Assembly (NCBI RefSeq): GCF_014202345.1
Contig: NZ_JACHGO010000007.1
Location: 62,001 to 126,000 of the forward strand
Direction: 5' to 3'
DNA: 64,000 nt
DNA from: Desulfovibrio intestinalis
GTDB lineage: Bacteria > Desulfobacterota > Desulfovibrionia > Desulfovibrionales > Desulfovibrionaceae
The translations under genes were made by a program, and so were the position numbers. Positions 52,048 to 61,226 of this stretch are shown here, piece by piece. The notes below the pieces were generated by a model. That model was not told where the DNA came from, did no database searches, and saw only the letters and a list, made by a program, of their open reading frames with translations. How positions within the stretch are numbered: position 1 is the stretch's first letter; every line of letters starts with the position of its first letter.

Positions 52048-53103
52048 ATGCAGCGTAGGGATTTTTTGAGAACGGCAGGCATCGGGGCAACAATGGCTGT
52101 AGCCGCTACAGCTGGCGTTATGAAGGCTTCGGAAGCCCACTCGGCCCCTGCTCCCATTAAATGGCGCATGCAGACCTATGCTGGCTCCGCCCTTGCGGAA
52201 CACGTTATCAAGCCGCAGATAGACGCCTTCAACAAAGCCGCCAACGGCGAAATGGTTATCGAACTGTACACGTCTGACCAGCTCGTGCCCACCAGCGAAT
52301 TGTTCCGCGCGGTACAAAACGGCACCATCGACGCTGCCCAGTGCGATGAAGACTCAATGTCTTCCCCGGCCGACGTGGCCATATTCGGCGCGTATTTTCC
52401 CTTTGCCACCCGCTACTCGCTGGACGTCCCCGCCCTGTTTGAAAACTGGGGCCTCAACGACATCTGGCGGCAGGCCTATGGCGAAATAGACGGCGTTGAA
52501 TGGCTTGGCGCTGGCTCATGGGACCCCTGCAACTTTTCCACCACCAAGCCCATCAAAAGCCTGGCCGACCTCAAGGGCAAGCGTGTGTTCTCCTTTCCTA
52601 CTGGCGGCAAGTTCATGAGCCAGTTCGGCGTTGTTCCCGTTACCCTGCCCTGGGAAGACATTCAGGTTGCCCTGCAAACGGGCGAACTGGACGGCGTGTG
52701 CTGGTCGGGCATTACCGAAGTTTACACCTCCGGCTGGGCAGACCAGTGCAAATACTACCTCACCAACAACATCTGCGGCGCATGGATTGGCTCGTACTTT
52801 GCCAACAGCAAAAAATGGGCTGCGTTGCCCGAACACCTCAAGACGCTTTTCAAGCTTACCTGCGACAGCTCGCACTACTATCGCCAGCACTGGTACTGGT
52901 GGGGTGAGGCCCACTACCGCGCCACTGGCGGCAAGATGGAGCTGACCTCCATTCCCGATGCGGAATGGAACCAGGTAGAAGCAGCGGCCCACAAATTCTG
53001 GGACGAAACCGCAAAAAGAAGTGCCCGGTGCGCCCAGGTCGTAGACATTCTTAAAAAATACAATGCTGAAATGCAGGCGGCTGGCCGTCCCTACCGGTAT
53101 TAA
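52048..53103 (+). CDS. dctP: TRAP transporter substrate-binding protein (DctP family), Tat-exported
   Basis: A 351-residue periplasmic binding protein. The N-terminus MQRRDFLRTAGIGATMAVAA is a twin-arginine signal, cleaved near SEAHS-AP. The DctP fold is recognised by IDAFNKAANGEMVIELYTSD, then LVPTSELFRAVQNGTIDAAQ and SLADLKGKRVFSFPTGGKFM. AGGAG lies 7 nt before the ATG at 52048; an upstream in-frame ATG at 51991 is rejected. Since eutBC follow, the ligand is probably ethanolamine or a similar amino alcohol (inference). Confidence 0.92.
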   Translation: MQRRDFLRTAGIGATMAVAATAGVMKASEAHSAPAPIKWRMQTYAGSALAEHVIKPQIDAFNKAANGEMVIELYTSDQLVPTSELFRAVQNGTIDAAQCDEDSMSSPADVAIFGAYFPFATRYSLDVPALFENWGLNDIWRQAYGEIDGVEWLGAGSWDPCNFSTTKPIKSLADLKGKRVFSFPTGGKFMSQFGVVPVTLPWEDIQVALQTGELDGVCWSGITEVYTSGWADQCKYYLTNNICGAWIGSYFANSKKWAALPEHLKTLFKLTCDSSHYYRQHWYWWGEAHYRATGGKMELTSIPDAEWNQVEAAAHKFWDETAKRSARCAQVVDILKKYNAEMQAAGRPYRY

Positions 53104-53191
53104 AACCAGGGTGGTGCGTAGGGGGCTGCCTCTCCCTGCGCGCCGCCGCCCCGTACAAAGTCCATAGACTCAACGCTACAAGGAAAACACC

Positions 53192-53815
53192 ATGCCTGGC
53201 TTCATCAAGCTCTATATTCGCTATGTGGATGCCGTTAACCGCCTTCTGGGGCGCGTTGTACTGTATTTTGTGTTCATCATGATGGCGATTTTGCTGTACT
53301 CGGCATTTTCGCGGTATTTTCTTGATTCGCCCGTTATCTGGGGCGTGGAAATGGCCCAGTTTTGCATGGTGGCCTACTACATTCTTGGTGGCGGCTTTGC
53401 CCTTTTGCTCAACTCGCACGTGCGGCTGGACGTATTTTATGCCCGCTGGTCCTGGCGCAAGCAGGCCAAGGCCGACGTGTACACCTCCATCTTTCTCGTG
53501 GGCTACCTGGGCTTTCTTTTGTACGGCTGCTTGTCCAGCACCTGGTACTCCATTGAATTCAACCAGCACAACAATACTGCCTGGGCTCCCCCCCTGGCGC
53601 CCATCAAGATCATCATGGCCGTGGGGATAAGTCTGACCCTGTTGCAGTCAATTTCTGAGTTTTTTAAGGCACTGGCGCGCTCCAGAGGCCTGATCATCGA
53701 AGAGAACGTTCCCGAAAGGCTGCTGATTGACGCTGAAATCACGCCAGACGCCTCTGCCGACTCCCCCCTCTCCCCGGTGCAAGCCAGCGCCGTAAAGGAT
53801 TCACCCAAATGCTAG
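53192..53815 (+). CDS. dctQ: TRAP transporter small membrane subunit (DctQ)
   Basis: A 207-residue protein with four predicted helices, including FVFIMMAILLYSAFSRYFLD and the conserved WGVEMAQFCMVAYYILGGGF. The hydrophilic C-terminal tail is longer than usual. Its stop overlaps the DctM start by 7 nt. Confidence 0.9.
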   Translation: MPGFIKLYIRYVDAVNRLLGRVVLYFVFIMMAILLYSAFSRYFLDSPVIWGVEMAQFCMVAYYILGGGFALLLNSHVRLDVFYARWSWRKQAKADVYTSIFLVGYLGFLLYGCLSSTWYSIEFNQHNNTAWAPPLAPIKIIMAVGISLTLLQSISEFFKALARSRGLIIEENVPERLLIDAEITPDASADSPLSPVQASAVKDSPKC

Positions 53816-55149
53816 ACTTCACGCTTACGCTTTCGCACGAAAGCACAGCCCTTCTTCTGTTTGCCTCTATGGGCCTGCTCATGCTCACAGGGCAGCGTGT
53901 TTTTGCGGCTATTGGCTTTGTGGGCGCCGTGGCCGGCGCATTGCTGTGGGGCACCGGCGGCTCGCAAATGGCTTTTAACGCCAGCATCACCCTGATGAAA
54001 TGGTTCCCGATGATTTCACTGCCCCTGTTCATCTACATGGGCTATATCTTGTCAGAATCCGGCATTGCCAACGATCTTTACCGCATGTTCCACGTGTGGA
54101 TGGGCGGTCTGCCCGGTGGCCTTGCCCTTGGCACGGTGGGCCTGATGGTGGCCGTTTCGGCCATGAACGGCCTTAGTGTGGCGGGCCTTGCCATCGGCGC
54201 AAGCATCGCCATGCCAGAAATGCTCAAACGCGGGTATGACAAGCGTATGGTCTCGGGCATTATTCAGGCTGGCAGTACCATTGGTCTCATGATGCCGCCC
54301 AGTGTGGTTCTGGTACTGTACGGCATGATAGCCCGCCAGCCTGTCAGCACGCTGTGGCTGGCGGGCATCGGCCCCGCATTGCTGCTGGCCCTGATGCTCA
54401 CGATCTATATTGTTATCCGTTGCAAGCTCAATCCCGCGTTGGCCCCGGCCCTTTCCAAAGAAGAACTGGCCAGCATCAGCCCCGCCGAAAAGCGTCGTCT
54501 GCTGTGGGCTGGTCTGCTGCCGCTGGTTATCATTTTTTCCGTAACCGGTTCTTTTTTGTCCGGCATGGCAAGCCTTGTGGAAAGCTCCGCAGTGGGTGCG
54601 CTTGTGGCCACGCTGGCGGCCTGGGCCAAGCGCCGCCTCACCAAGAAAGTCATGAAGGTCGCCCTGCTGCAAACCCTGAGCGTGAGCTGCATGTTCATGT
54701 GGATTATTATGGCGGCCCTGTGCTTCAGCTCTGTTTTTGACGGCCTGGGCGCAGTGCATGCCATCAAGACGCTCTTTCTGGACGGCTGGCACCTCAGCCC
54801 CTGGGGCGTGCTGATTATCATGCAGATTTCCTTTCTGCTGCTGGGCATGTTTCTGGACGATACAGCCATGCTCATTATTGTGGCTCCCCTGTACATCCCT
54901 CTGGTCAAATCGCTGGGCTTCGACCCCATCTGGTACGGCGTGCTGTACACCATTACCTGCCAGGTCGCCTATATGACGCCGCCGCTTGGGTACAACCTGT
55001 TTCTGATGAAAGCTATGGCCCCCAAAGATGTAACCTTGCAGGACATTTACTCATCCATCATCCCGGTAGTGTCCCTGCTGCTCCTGAGTCTGGTGCTTGT
55101 TATGGTATTCCCCAACATAGCTATGTTCCTGCCCAACATTCTCAAGTGA
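53809..55149 (+). CDS. dctM: TRAP transporter large permease subunit (DctM)
   Basis: A 446-residue permease that drives sodium-coupled uptake, with 11-13 predicted helices. Family features include MKWFPMISLPLFIYMGYILS, GLMMPPSVVLVLYGMIARQP and FLDDTAMLIIVAPLYIPLVK. It forms the membrane complex with DctQ and receives ligand from DctP. Ten bases separate it from eutB, so transport and catabolism share one operon. Confidence 0.93.
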   Translation: MLDFTLTLSHESTALLLFASMGLLMLTGQRVFAAIGFVGAVAGALLWGTGGSQMAFNASITLMKWFPMISLPLFIYMGYILSESGIANDLYRMFHVWMGGLPGGLALGTVGLMVAVSAMNGLSVAGLAIGASIAMPEMLKRGYDKRMVSGIIQAGSTIGLMMPPSVVLVLYGMIARQPVSTLWLAGIGPALLLALMLTIYIVIRCKLNPALAPALSKEELASISPAEKRRLLWAGLLPLVIIFSVTGSFLSGMASLVESSAVGALVATLAAWAKRRLTKKVMKVALLQTLSVSCMFMWIIMAALCFSSVFDGLGAVHAIKTLFLDGWHLSPWGVLIIMQISFLLLGMFLDDTAMLIIVAPLYIPLVKSLGFDPIWYGVLYTITCQVAYMTPPLGYNLFLMKAMAPKDVTLQDIYSSIIPVVSLLLLSLVLVMVFPNIAMFLPNILK

Positions 55150-55159
55150 GGAAACTCCC

Positions 55160-56515
55160 GTGAACACCAACAGTCCTTTACGGGAACTGCTGGCCAAGGC
55201 GTCGCCCCTGAGGTCGGGCGACGTTTTGGCCGGTGTGGCCGCCGCTTCGGACGAAGAACGCGTACGCGCCCAGATGGCTCTGGCCGATGTGCCGCTGAAA
55301 CGCTTTCTTAACGAAGCCGTTATCCCTTACGAAGAAGATGAAGTAACCCGCCTGATCCTAGATTCGCACGATGCAGAGGCCTTTGCTCCGGTGAGTTCTT
55401 TTACCGTGGGGCAGCTGCGCGACTGGCTGCTCACTGACGAGGCGGACGCAAACACTCTGGCCGCTCTGGCTCCCGGCCTTACCCCCGAAATGGTGGCCGC
55501 CGCCAGCAAGCTCATGCGCCTGCAAGACCTTATTCTTGTCGGCTCCAAATGCAGGGTGGTCACACGTTTTCGTAATACCATCGGGCTTGGCGGACATTTT
55601 TCTACCCGTCTGCAGCCCAATCACCCCACAGATGATGCGCGCGGCATTCTGGCCTCAACCATTGACGGCCTGTACTACGGCTCCGGCGATGCGGTTATCG
55701 GCATCAATCCGGCGACTGACAGCCTTGAGAACATCACCCGCCTGCTCTACCTGCTCGCCGAACTGATTGCCCGTTACGACATCCCCACCCAGAGCTGCGT
55801 ACTGACCCACGTAACCAACGCTCTGGTGCTGGTGGAGCGCGGCGCTCCCATTGACCTGTGCTTCCAGTCCATTGCCGGAACAGAAAAAGCCAACGCCAGC
55901 TTTGGCATCAACCTGAACATGCTGGACGAAGCCCACAAAGCCACCCTGGAACTGAAGCGCGGCACCGTGGGCAACAACGTCATGTACTTTGAAACCGGGC
56001 AAGGCAGTGCCCTTTCGGCCAATGCCTATTTTGGCGTTGACCAGCAAACCATTGAATGCCGCGCCTACGCCGTGGCCCGCCCGTTCAATCCTCTGCTGGT
56101 AAACACCGTAGTGGGCTTTATCGGGCCAGAATACCTGTTCAACGGCAAGCAGATCATCCGGGCCGGGCTTGAAGACCACTGCTGCGGCAAGCTGCTGGGT
56201 CTGCCAATGGGAGTGGACATCTGCTATACCAACCACGCAGATGCCGACCAGGACGATATGGACGCCCTGCTCACGTTGCTTGGTTCGGCGGGCTGCAATT
56301 TCATCATGGGCATTCCCGGTGCGGACGACATCATGCTCAACTACCAGTCCACATCGTTTCACGATGCGGCCTATCTGCGTAAACTGCTCAACAAGCGGCC
56401 TGCCCCGGAATTTGAAAAATGGCTTGAAGAAATGGGCATTCATGATTGTGAGGGCTCGTTGCTGCCGCCCGGCGGAAAACTGCACGCGCTGGAAGAAAAA
56501 GTACGGATGGGCTGA
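55160..56515 (+). CDS. eutB: Ethanolamine ammonia-lyase large subunit EutB
   Basis: A 451-residue TIM-barrel subunit of the adenosylcobalamin enzyme that converts ethanolamine to acetaldehyde and ammonia. Recognisable stretches: RFRNTIGLGGHFSTRLQPNH, DGLYYGSGDAVIGINPATDS, HVTNALVLVERGAPIDLCFQ and SIAGTEKANASFGINLNMLD. The start is GTG with GAGGAA 7 nt upstream. No microcompartment shell, EutA reactivase or aldehyde dehydrogenase genes are adjacent, so the pathway is completed elsewhere. Confidence 0.95.
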   Translation: MNTNSPLRELLAKASPLRSGDVLAGVAAASDEERVRAQMALADVPLKRFLNEAVIPYEEDEVTRLILDSHDAEAFAPVSSFTVGQLRDWLLTDEADANTLAALAPGLTPEMVAAASKLMRLQDLILVGSKCRVVTRFRNTIGLGGHFSTRLQPNHPTDDARGILASTIDGLYYGSGDAVIGINPATDSLENITRLLYLLAELIARYDIPTQSCVLTHVTNALVLVERGAPIDLCFQSIAGTEKANASFGINLNMLDEAHKATLELKRGTVGNNVMYFETGQGSALSANAYFGVDQQTIECRAYAVARPFNPLLVNTVVGFIGPEYLFNGKQIIRAGLEDHCCGKLLGLPMGVDICYTNHADADQDDMDALLTLLGSAGCNFIMGIPGADDIMLNYQSTSFHDAAYLRKLLNKRPAPEFEKWLEEMGIHDCEGSLLPPGGKLHALEEKVRMG

Positions 56516-56532
56516 CGCTGTCTGGAGGATGC

Positions 56533-57444
56533 ATGAAGGAACACAAGGAAACCGCCCGCCCCGCCAATGGAGCGTCACCTGTGGGTGAAGACCCCTGGGC
56601 CGAATTACGCCGGTATACCGACGCACGCATCGCCCTGGGACGCTGTGGAGTCAGCCTGCCGCACGCTGAATGGCTGGCTTTTCGTCTGGACCACGCCAAA
56701 GCGCGGGACGCCGTACTGACCCCTTACGAAATAAAAAACCTGCGCGACACGCTGGAAGCGCAAGGTTTGCCGTGTCTTGAGCTGCAAAGCGCCGCTACAA
56801 ACAAGGAAGAATTTTTGGCCCGCCCTGACAGAGGCCGTAAACTTTCAGAGGCCTCGCGTACGCTTCTTGAGCAGTACATGGCCAGACTAGGGCAGGAAAA
56901 AAACCATCAAGACACGCCAACAGACACGAACAGTTGCGAAGAAACCTGCACAGGCACCTGCACGAACGGCAATATGGACAAGAGCACGAACAACCGCGCG
57001 GACATTTGCCTCGCCATCAGCGATGGACTGTCCGCCCGCGCCGTACACGAAAACGCCGCGCCTTTTGCTGCCAGTTTTATGGCCTGGGCCGCTGAGGCAG
57101 GGTTCAGCACCACGCCCGTGGCGCTCATCGAATATGGCCGGGTAGCTGTGGCCGATGAAATCGCCCATCTGCTGGGGGCAAGGCTTGTGGTCATTCTGCT
57201 TGGCGAAAGGCCGGGGCTGAGTTCACCCAATTCATTGGGGGTCTATCTGACATACGCGCCCTTTCCCGGCTGCACGGACGAAGCACGAAACTGCATCTCC
57301 AACGTGCGCCCGGCGGGCCTGAGTATTGAAGACGGTGTGCGCAAGCTCAGCTATCTGGTGCGGGGAGCCTTTGCCAGAGGACTGAGCGGCGTAAACCTCA
57401 AGGACGACATGCCTCTGGACGGCGGGCACAAGGAACTGGTGTAG
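56533..57444 (+). CDS. eutC: Ethanolamine ammonia-lyase small subunit EutC
   Basis: A 303-residue subunit that binds cobalamin with EutB. The N-terminal part (ARIALGRCGVSLPHAEWLAF) and C-terminal part (ADICLAISDGLSARAVHENA, then RVAVADEIAHLLGARLVVIL, ISNVRPAGLSIEDGVRKLSY) match the family. Between them lies an unusual Cys/Thr-rich linker, SCEETCTGTCTNGN (about residues 136-149). GGAGG lies 3-4 nt before the ATG. Confidence 0.94.
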   Translation: MKEHKETARPANGASPVGEDPWAELRRYTDARIALGRCGVSLPHAEWLAFRLDHAKARDAVLTPYEIKNLRDTLEAQGLPCLELQSAATNKEEFLARPDRGRKLSEASRTLLEQYMARLGQEKNHQDTPTDTNSCEETCTGTCTNGNMDKSTNNRADICLAISDGLSARAVHENAAPFAASFMAWAAEAGFSTTPVALIEYGRVAVADEIAHLLGARLVVILLGERPGLSSPNSLGVYLTYAPFPGCTDEARNCISNVRPAGLSIEDGVRKLSYLVRGAFARGLSGVNLKDDMPLDGGHKELV

Positions 57445-57524
57445 CCTGACGAGAAGGATTGTGTAAAATGCGTGAAATCACCAGAGCGCACAACAGTTCC
57501 CGCAGTGCTCCGCGATTGCCGTGT

Positions 57525-58121
57525 TCATCTGTCCGACCCGCTTTCCCTGCTGGCCGAAAATGAACCGTGCGCCATATTCTCGTGGCAGGACACACACCCT
57601 TTGACTTCTATCTGTGAAGCTTGCTTTCTGGCGCGGGTGTTGCGGACGGGTTTGCCGTGGCAGCGCGAACAGCCACCACGATCAGGGTGGGGATTCTTTT
57701 TCAGATATTCCAAATGCGCGGCCTGGCCCTTTGCCGACACCGGGCCACTTTGGGCGGCGTTCAGCATCAAATCTTCATGGCAGGCCCGGCAGTTGGCGTC
57801 AGCCACATATTTTCTGGCCGTCTCCCGCATCTCGGACCGGTCCAAAAGCAAATTCTCAGAAGTAAAATGCGTCCAAAGTGAACTGATACCCACGGCAACT
57901 TTTGTTTCTAGCATGGAAATCGGGCCAGAACTGGAAACGTGGCACTGCGCGCATCCTATGGGCTTGCCGTTTGCATCCCTGGCGTGGGGCGATCGCGAAA
58001 GTTCTTCTTTATAGGAACGCATTTCATGACAGGAAAGGCAAAAACCATCCTGCGATGTTGCGACCAGAGAAGCGCCGGACACAAAAAAGCCAACAAGCAG
58101 CAGCCCCCCCCTTAATCCCAA
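57525..58121 (-). CDS. NapC/NirT/NrfH-type multiheme cytochrome c, start disrupted by a G8 tract
   Basis: A 198-residue membrane-anchored cytochrome with five CXXCH motifs (CLSCH, CAQCH, CRACH, CSRCH, CVSCH), one more than the four of NrfH or NapC. It would pass electrons from menaquinol to a periplasmic reductase. The only in-frame start is TTG at 58121. An ATG at 58128 with AAGG upstream would give a good membrane anchor (MLLGIKGG...) but is out of frame by one base because of eight consecutive G (58104-58111); seven would restore it. This suggests slippage, phase variation or a sequencing error. No partner reductase is adjacent. Confidence 0.75.
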   Translation of the reverse strand: MGLRGGLLLVGFFVSGASLVATSQDGFCLSCHEMRSYKEELSRSPHARDANGKPIGCAQCHVSSSGPISMLETKVAVGISSLWTHFTSENLLLDRSEMRETARKYVADANCRACHEDLMLNAAQSGPVSAKGQAAHLEYLKKNPHPDRGGCSRCHGKPVRNTRARKQASQIEVKGCVSCHENMAHGSFSASRESGSDR

Positions 58122-58184
58122 GGAGCATTATAACCTTGGAAAACACGCAACCAACCCCTACTTTTCTGCTAAATACTGCCCCGG

Positions 58185-58562
58185 CTATCCGTTGCCGCTT
58201 TCCTTGATGTGCGCCAAAGCCTGCGACAAAATGGGAGAAATATGTTCATCCGCGATGGTATAATAGACAATTTTACCTGAGCGCCTGAACGTAACCAGTT
58301 TAAGCTGCCGAAGAACCTTCAGATGATGTGAAATGGCTGGCGTGCTCATTTCAAGCAACGCGCCAATGTCGCAAACGCACATCTCCGCTGCCAGCAAGGC
58401 ATACACAATCTTGAGCCGCGTCGGGTCACCAAGACATTTGAACAACTCTGCCATTTCGCCAAGAGAGGAATCTGGCAACAGTCCTTCTTTCACCTGATCC
58501 ACCACGTCCTGATGGATGATCGTGCAGCAGCAGACGGGGCTTGTTTCGAGCTTGTCGGGCAT
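58185..58562 (-). CDS. ArsR/SmtB-family metal-responsive repressor
   Basis: A 125-residue winged-helix repressor. The family core is FKCLGDPTRLKIVYALLAAE, then MCVCDIGALLEMSTPAISHH and SGKIVYYTIADEHI. Metal ligands are probably the MCVCD pair of helix alpha-3 and the N-terminal CCC, as in CadC-type Cd/Pb/Zn sensors. The ATG at 58562 follows GGAGGAG. It is divergent from the metal ATPase, with its promoter and operator in the shared 104 bp, and it may be co-transcribed with the cytochrome gene downstream. Confidence 0.9.
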   Translation of the reverse strand: MPDKLETSPVCCCTIIHQDVVDQVKEGLLPDSSLGEMAELFKCLGDPTRLKIVYALLAAEMCVCDIGALLEMSTPAISHHLKVLRQLKLVTFRRSGKIVYYTIADEHISPILSQALAHIKESGNG

Positions 58563-58578
58563 GTCTCCTCCTTCAAAT

Positions 58579-58611
58579 AAACAATTAAGCAATCATTTAC
58601 TTGTTTGTCAA
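58579..58611 (-). promoter_or_regulatory. arsR promoter and probable operator
   Basis: On the minus strand TTGACA (58611-58606) and TTAATT (58588-58583) are 17 bp apart. The inverted repeat AAACAA / TTGTTT (58579-58584 and 58601-58606) brackets the spacer. A repressor bound there would control arsR and probably the divergent ATPase gene. Confidence 0.55.
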
Positions 58612-58666
58612 GATTGTATACGGTCGGGGCAGTACAGCTTATTCCATTTCCTTCAGGAGAAGCAGG

Positions 58667-61123
58667 ATGCTCAAAAACATGTCAGAAATCAAACCGGCCA
58701 CGGCGCGCTCCGATCAGCCCCAGAGCTGCGCTACTGCCCCAACTGCTTGCGGTTGCTGCTCATGCGGAACCACCACACAGCCTTCCACACTGGCTCCTGT
58801 GTCTGGACAGTCCTTACACCGGGCAACATATACAATTGAGAATATGGATTGTCCTACCGAGGAAGCCCTGATCAGAAAAAAACTTGAGGGCATGCCAGGC
58901 GTTGACAGGCTTGAGTTCAACCTGATGCAGCGAATGCTTACCGTGCACCACTCGCTGGACTCGCTGGGCGAAGTTGAAAAGGCCCTCACGTCCATTGGCA
59001 TGCAGGCCGAACCTGTGTTTGACGGCAGGGGCATCCCCTCACTTTTTTCCGTTACCGGAATGTGCTGCCCCACAGAAGTCGGGATGATACGTGCCAAGCT
59101 GACGCCTATCGACGGCATCATCGGCCTTGATTTTAATCTGATCCAGCGCACGCTCAAAATTGTGCACGAGCCTGAGGCCCTTTCTGCAATCACTGCCGCG
59201 CTTGAATCTCTGGATATGGGGGCAAGCCTGCTGGACACGGAATCTTCAGCTCCCGCCTCCACATCAGCACCAGTCAACTGGCGCAGGCTGGGCATTGCCG
59301 GTGCTGCCGCAGTGGCCTCCGAAGTAGTGGAACTCGCTTCCGGCAACACCACGATAGTTCTTGCTCTGGCTCTGGCTGCCATTCTGATTGGCGGGCTTTC
59401 CACCTACAAAAAGGGCTGGATCGCCCTGAAAAATCTTAACCTGAATATGAACGCGCTGATGTCGTTCGCAGTCACGGGCGCGCTGCTGATTGGGCAATGG
59501 CCTGAGGCCGCTATGGTTATGGTGCTGTTCACGCTGGCAGAGGTTATTGAAGCGCGCTCACTGGACCGTGCCAGAAACGCCATCCGTGGCCTCATGGAAC
59601 TTGCGCCTGACAAAGCCACCGTGCAGCAGCCGGACAACACCTGGGCCGATGTGGATGCCAAACAGGTTGCCATCGGGAGCCGGGTACGCGTCAAACCCGG
59701 CGAACGCATCGCTCTTGACGGAGAGATCGAGGAAGGCCACTCCGCTATCAATCAGGCCCCCATTACAGGCGAAAGCCTGCCTGTGGAAAAGGCGGCAGGC
59801 GACACCGTCTTCGCGGGAACCATCAACGAATCAGGTTCCTTCATATACCGGGTTATGGCTGGAGCCGACGATTCCACCCTGGCCCGGATCATTCATGCGG
59901 TTGAAGAAGCTCAAGGGAGCCGCGCCCCGACGCAGCGTTTTGTAGACCAGTTTGCCCGCTACTATACTCCAGCGGTCTTTATTCTGGCCCTGGCCGTTGC
60001 TCTTGTGCCGCCGCTGGCGTACGGAGCGCCCTGGATGGACTGGATATACAGGGCGCTGGTGCTTCTGGTCATTGCTTGCCCCTGCGCTCTGGTTATTTCA
60101 ACACCCGTAAGTATCGTCAGCGGTCTTGCGGCAGCCGCCAGAAAAGGCATCCTCATCAAGGGTGGCGTGTACCTGGAAGATGGCCGCAAACTGCGCTGGC
60201 TGGCGCTGGACAAAACAGGCACCTTGACTCACGGCAAGCCTGTTCAGACAGATTTCGTTCCCTGGGGCGAGGCTGATCCGGCCAGTGCCCAGTCTCTTGC
60301 GGCAAGCCTGGCCGCCCGTTCCGACCATCCCGTGTCAAAAGCGCTGTCGATGGCCGCAATCCACGATAATGTCGTTGTTCAGGAAGTGGAAAACTTCGCG
60401 GCCTTGCCCGGAAGAGGGGTTCAAGGGAGTGTCGGTTCGGAGGTTTACTACCTCGTCAACCACAGGATGATTGATGAGCTCGGCCTCTGTTCGCCAGAAT
60501 TGGAGGCACATCTTTCCGGTCTGGAAAAGCAGGGAAAAAGCGTGGTGTTGCTTGCCAACGCCAAGCTGGTGCTGGCTGTTTTTGCGGTGGCTGATACAGT
60601 GAAGGAAACCAGCCAGCAGGCGGTTTCAGAACTTCATGCCCTTGGCGTGCAAACAGTAATGCTCACGGGTGACAACTCCCACACCGCCGAAGCAATTGCC
60701 GCCCAAGTGGGAACAAGCCGCGCCCACGGTGGCTTGCTGCCTGAAGACAAACTGCAAAAAATTGAGGAACTGGTTTCCACTGGAACCAAAGTCGGCATGG
60801 TTGGCGACGGTATTAACGATGCCCCCGCCCTTGCCAGAGCCGACATAGGTTTTGCAATGGGAGCCGCAGGGGCGGATACGGCCATTGAAACCGCCGATGT
60901 AGCCCTTATGGACGACGATCTGCGTAAAATTCCTGCCTTTATCCGGCTTTCTCGGGCAACATCCAGCGTGCTCAAGCAGAATATCGGCCTGGCCCTGGGC
61001 ATCAAGACCATATTTGTGGCGCTGACATTCGCCGGGCAAGCGACCTTATGGATGGCTGTGTTCGCAGATATGGGAACCAGCCTGCTGGTTGTGTTCAACG
61101 GTTTGCGGCTCCTGCGAAAATAG
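58667..61123 (+). CDS. zntA: P1B-type Zn/Cd/Pb-exporting ATPase (ZntA/CadA type)
   Basis: An 818-residue heavy-metal pump. The N-terminus has a Cys-rich segment (CATAPTACGCCSCG) and two heavy-metal-associated domains with ENMDCPTEEA and TGMCCPTEVG. The catalytic core has TGES, CPC at 471-473, DKTGT from D515, the HP motif in RSDHPVS and GDGINDAPALA. The last helix carries FADMGTSLLVVFNG, whose Asp fits the P1B-2 (Zn/Cd/Pb) class. The ATG at 58667 follows AGGAG. It is divergent from arsR. Confidence 0.93.
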   Translation: MLKNMSEIKPATARSDQPQSCATAPTACGCCSCGTTTQPSTLAPVSGQSLHRATYTIENMDCPTEEALIRKKLEGMPGVDRLEFNLMQRMLTVHHSLDSLGEVEKALTSIGMQAEPVFDGRGIPSLFSVTGMCCPTEVGMIRAKLTPIDGIIGLDFNLIQRTLKIVHEPEALSAITAALESLDMGASLLDTESSAPASTSAPVNWRRLGIAGAAAVASEVVELASGNTTIVLALALAAILIGGLSTYKKGWIALKNLNLNMNALMSFAVTGALLIGQWPEAAMVMVLFTLAEVIEARSLDRARNAIRGLMELAPDKATVQQPDNTWADVDAKQVAIGSRVRVKPGERIALDGEIEEGHSAINQAPITGESLPVEKAAGDTVFAGTINESGSFIYRVMAGADDSTLARIIHAVEEAQGSRAPTQRFVDQFARYYTPAVFILALAVALVPPLAYGAPWMDWIYRALVLLVIACPCALVISTPVSIVSGLAAAARKGILIKGGVYLEDGRKLRWLALDKTGTLTHGKPVQTDFVPWGEADPASAQSLAASLAARSDHPVSKALSMAAIHDNVVVQEVENFAALPGRGVQGSVGSEVYYLVNHRMIDELGLCSPELEAHLSGLEKQGKSVVLLANAKLVLAVFAVADTVKETSQQAVSELHALGVQTVMLTGDNSHTAEAIAAQVGTSRAHGGLLPEDKLQKIEELVSTGTKVGMVGDGINDAPALARADIGFAMGAAGADTAIETADVALMDDDLRKIPAFIRLSRATSSVLKQNIGLALGIKTIFVALTFAGQATLWMAVFADMGTSLLVVFNGLRLLRK

Positions 61124-61179
61124 TTTTGAAAAGGTGCGGCATCAGAAAAATGCTGCATCTCACCGCCATCTGCCACATA

Positions 61180-61226
61180 AGAATCCGCGGAGTTCCTGGC
61201 TTTAACGCTTGAACTCTGCGGATTCT
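61180..61226 (+). terminator. Hairpin after the metal ATPase gene
   Basis: Arms 61180-61195 and 61211-61226 pair over 16 bp with one G-U, around 15 nt, followed by GTTT. The remainder of the 790-bp gap 61124-61913 is AT-rich and shows no gene; the promoter of the next gene is presumably there but I could not place it. Confidence 0.5.

Noticed and set aside
58104..58111. Calling the cytochrome a pseudogene
   Set aside because: The rest of the frame is intact with five heme motifs, and an in-frame TTG start exists; tract-length variation is as likely as inactivation.
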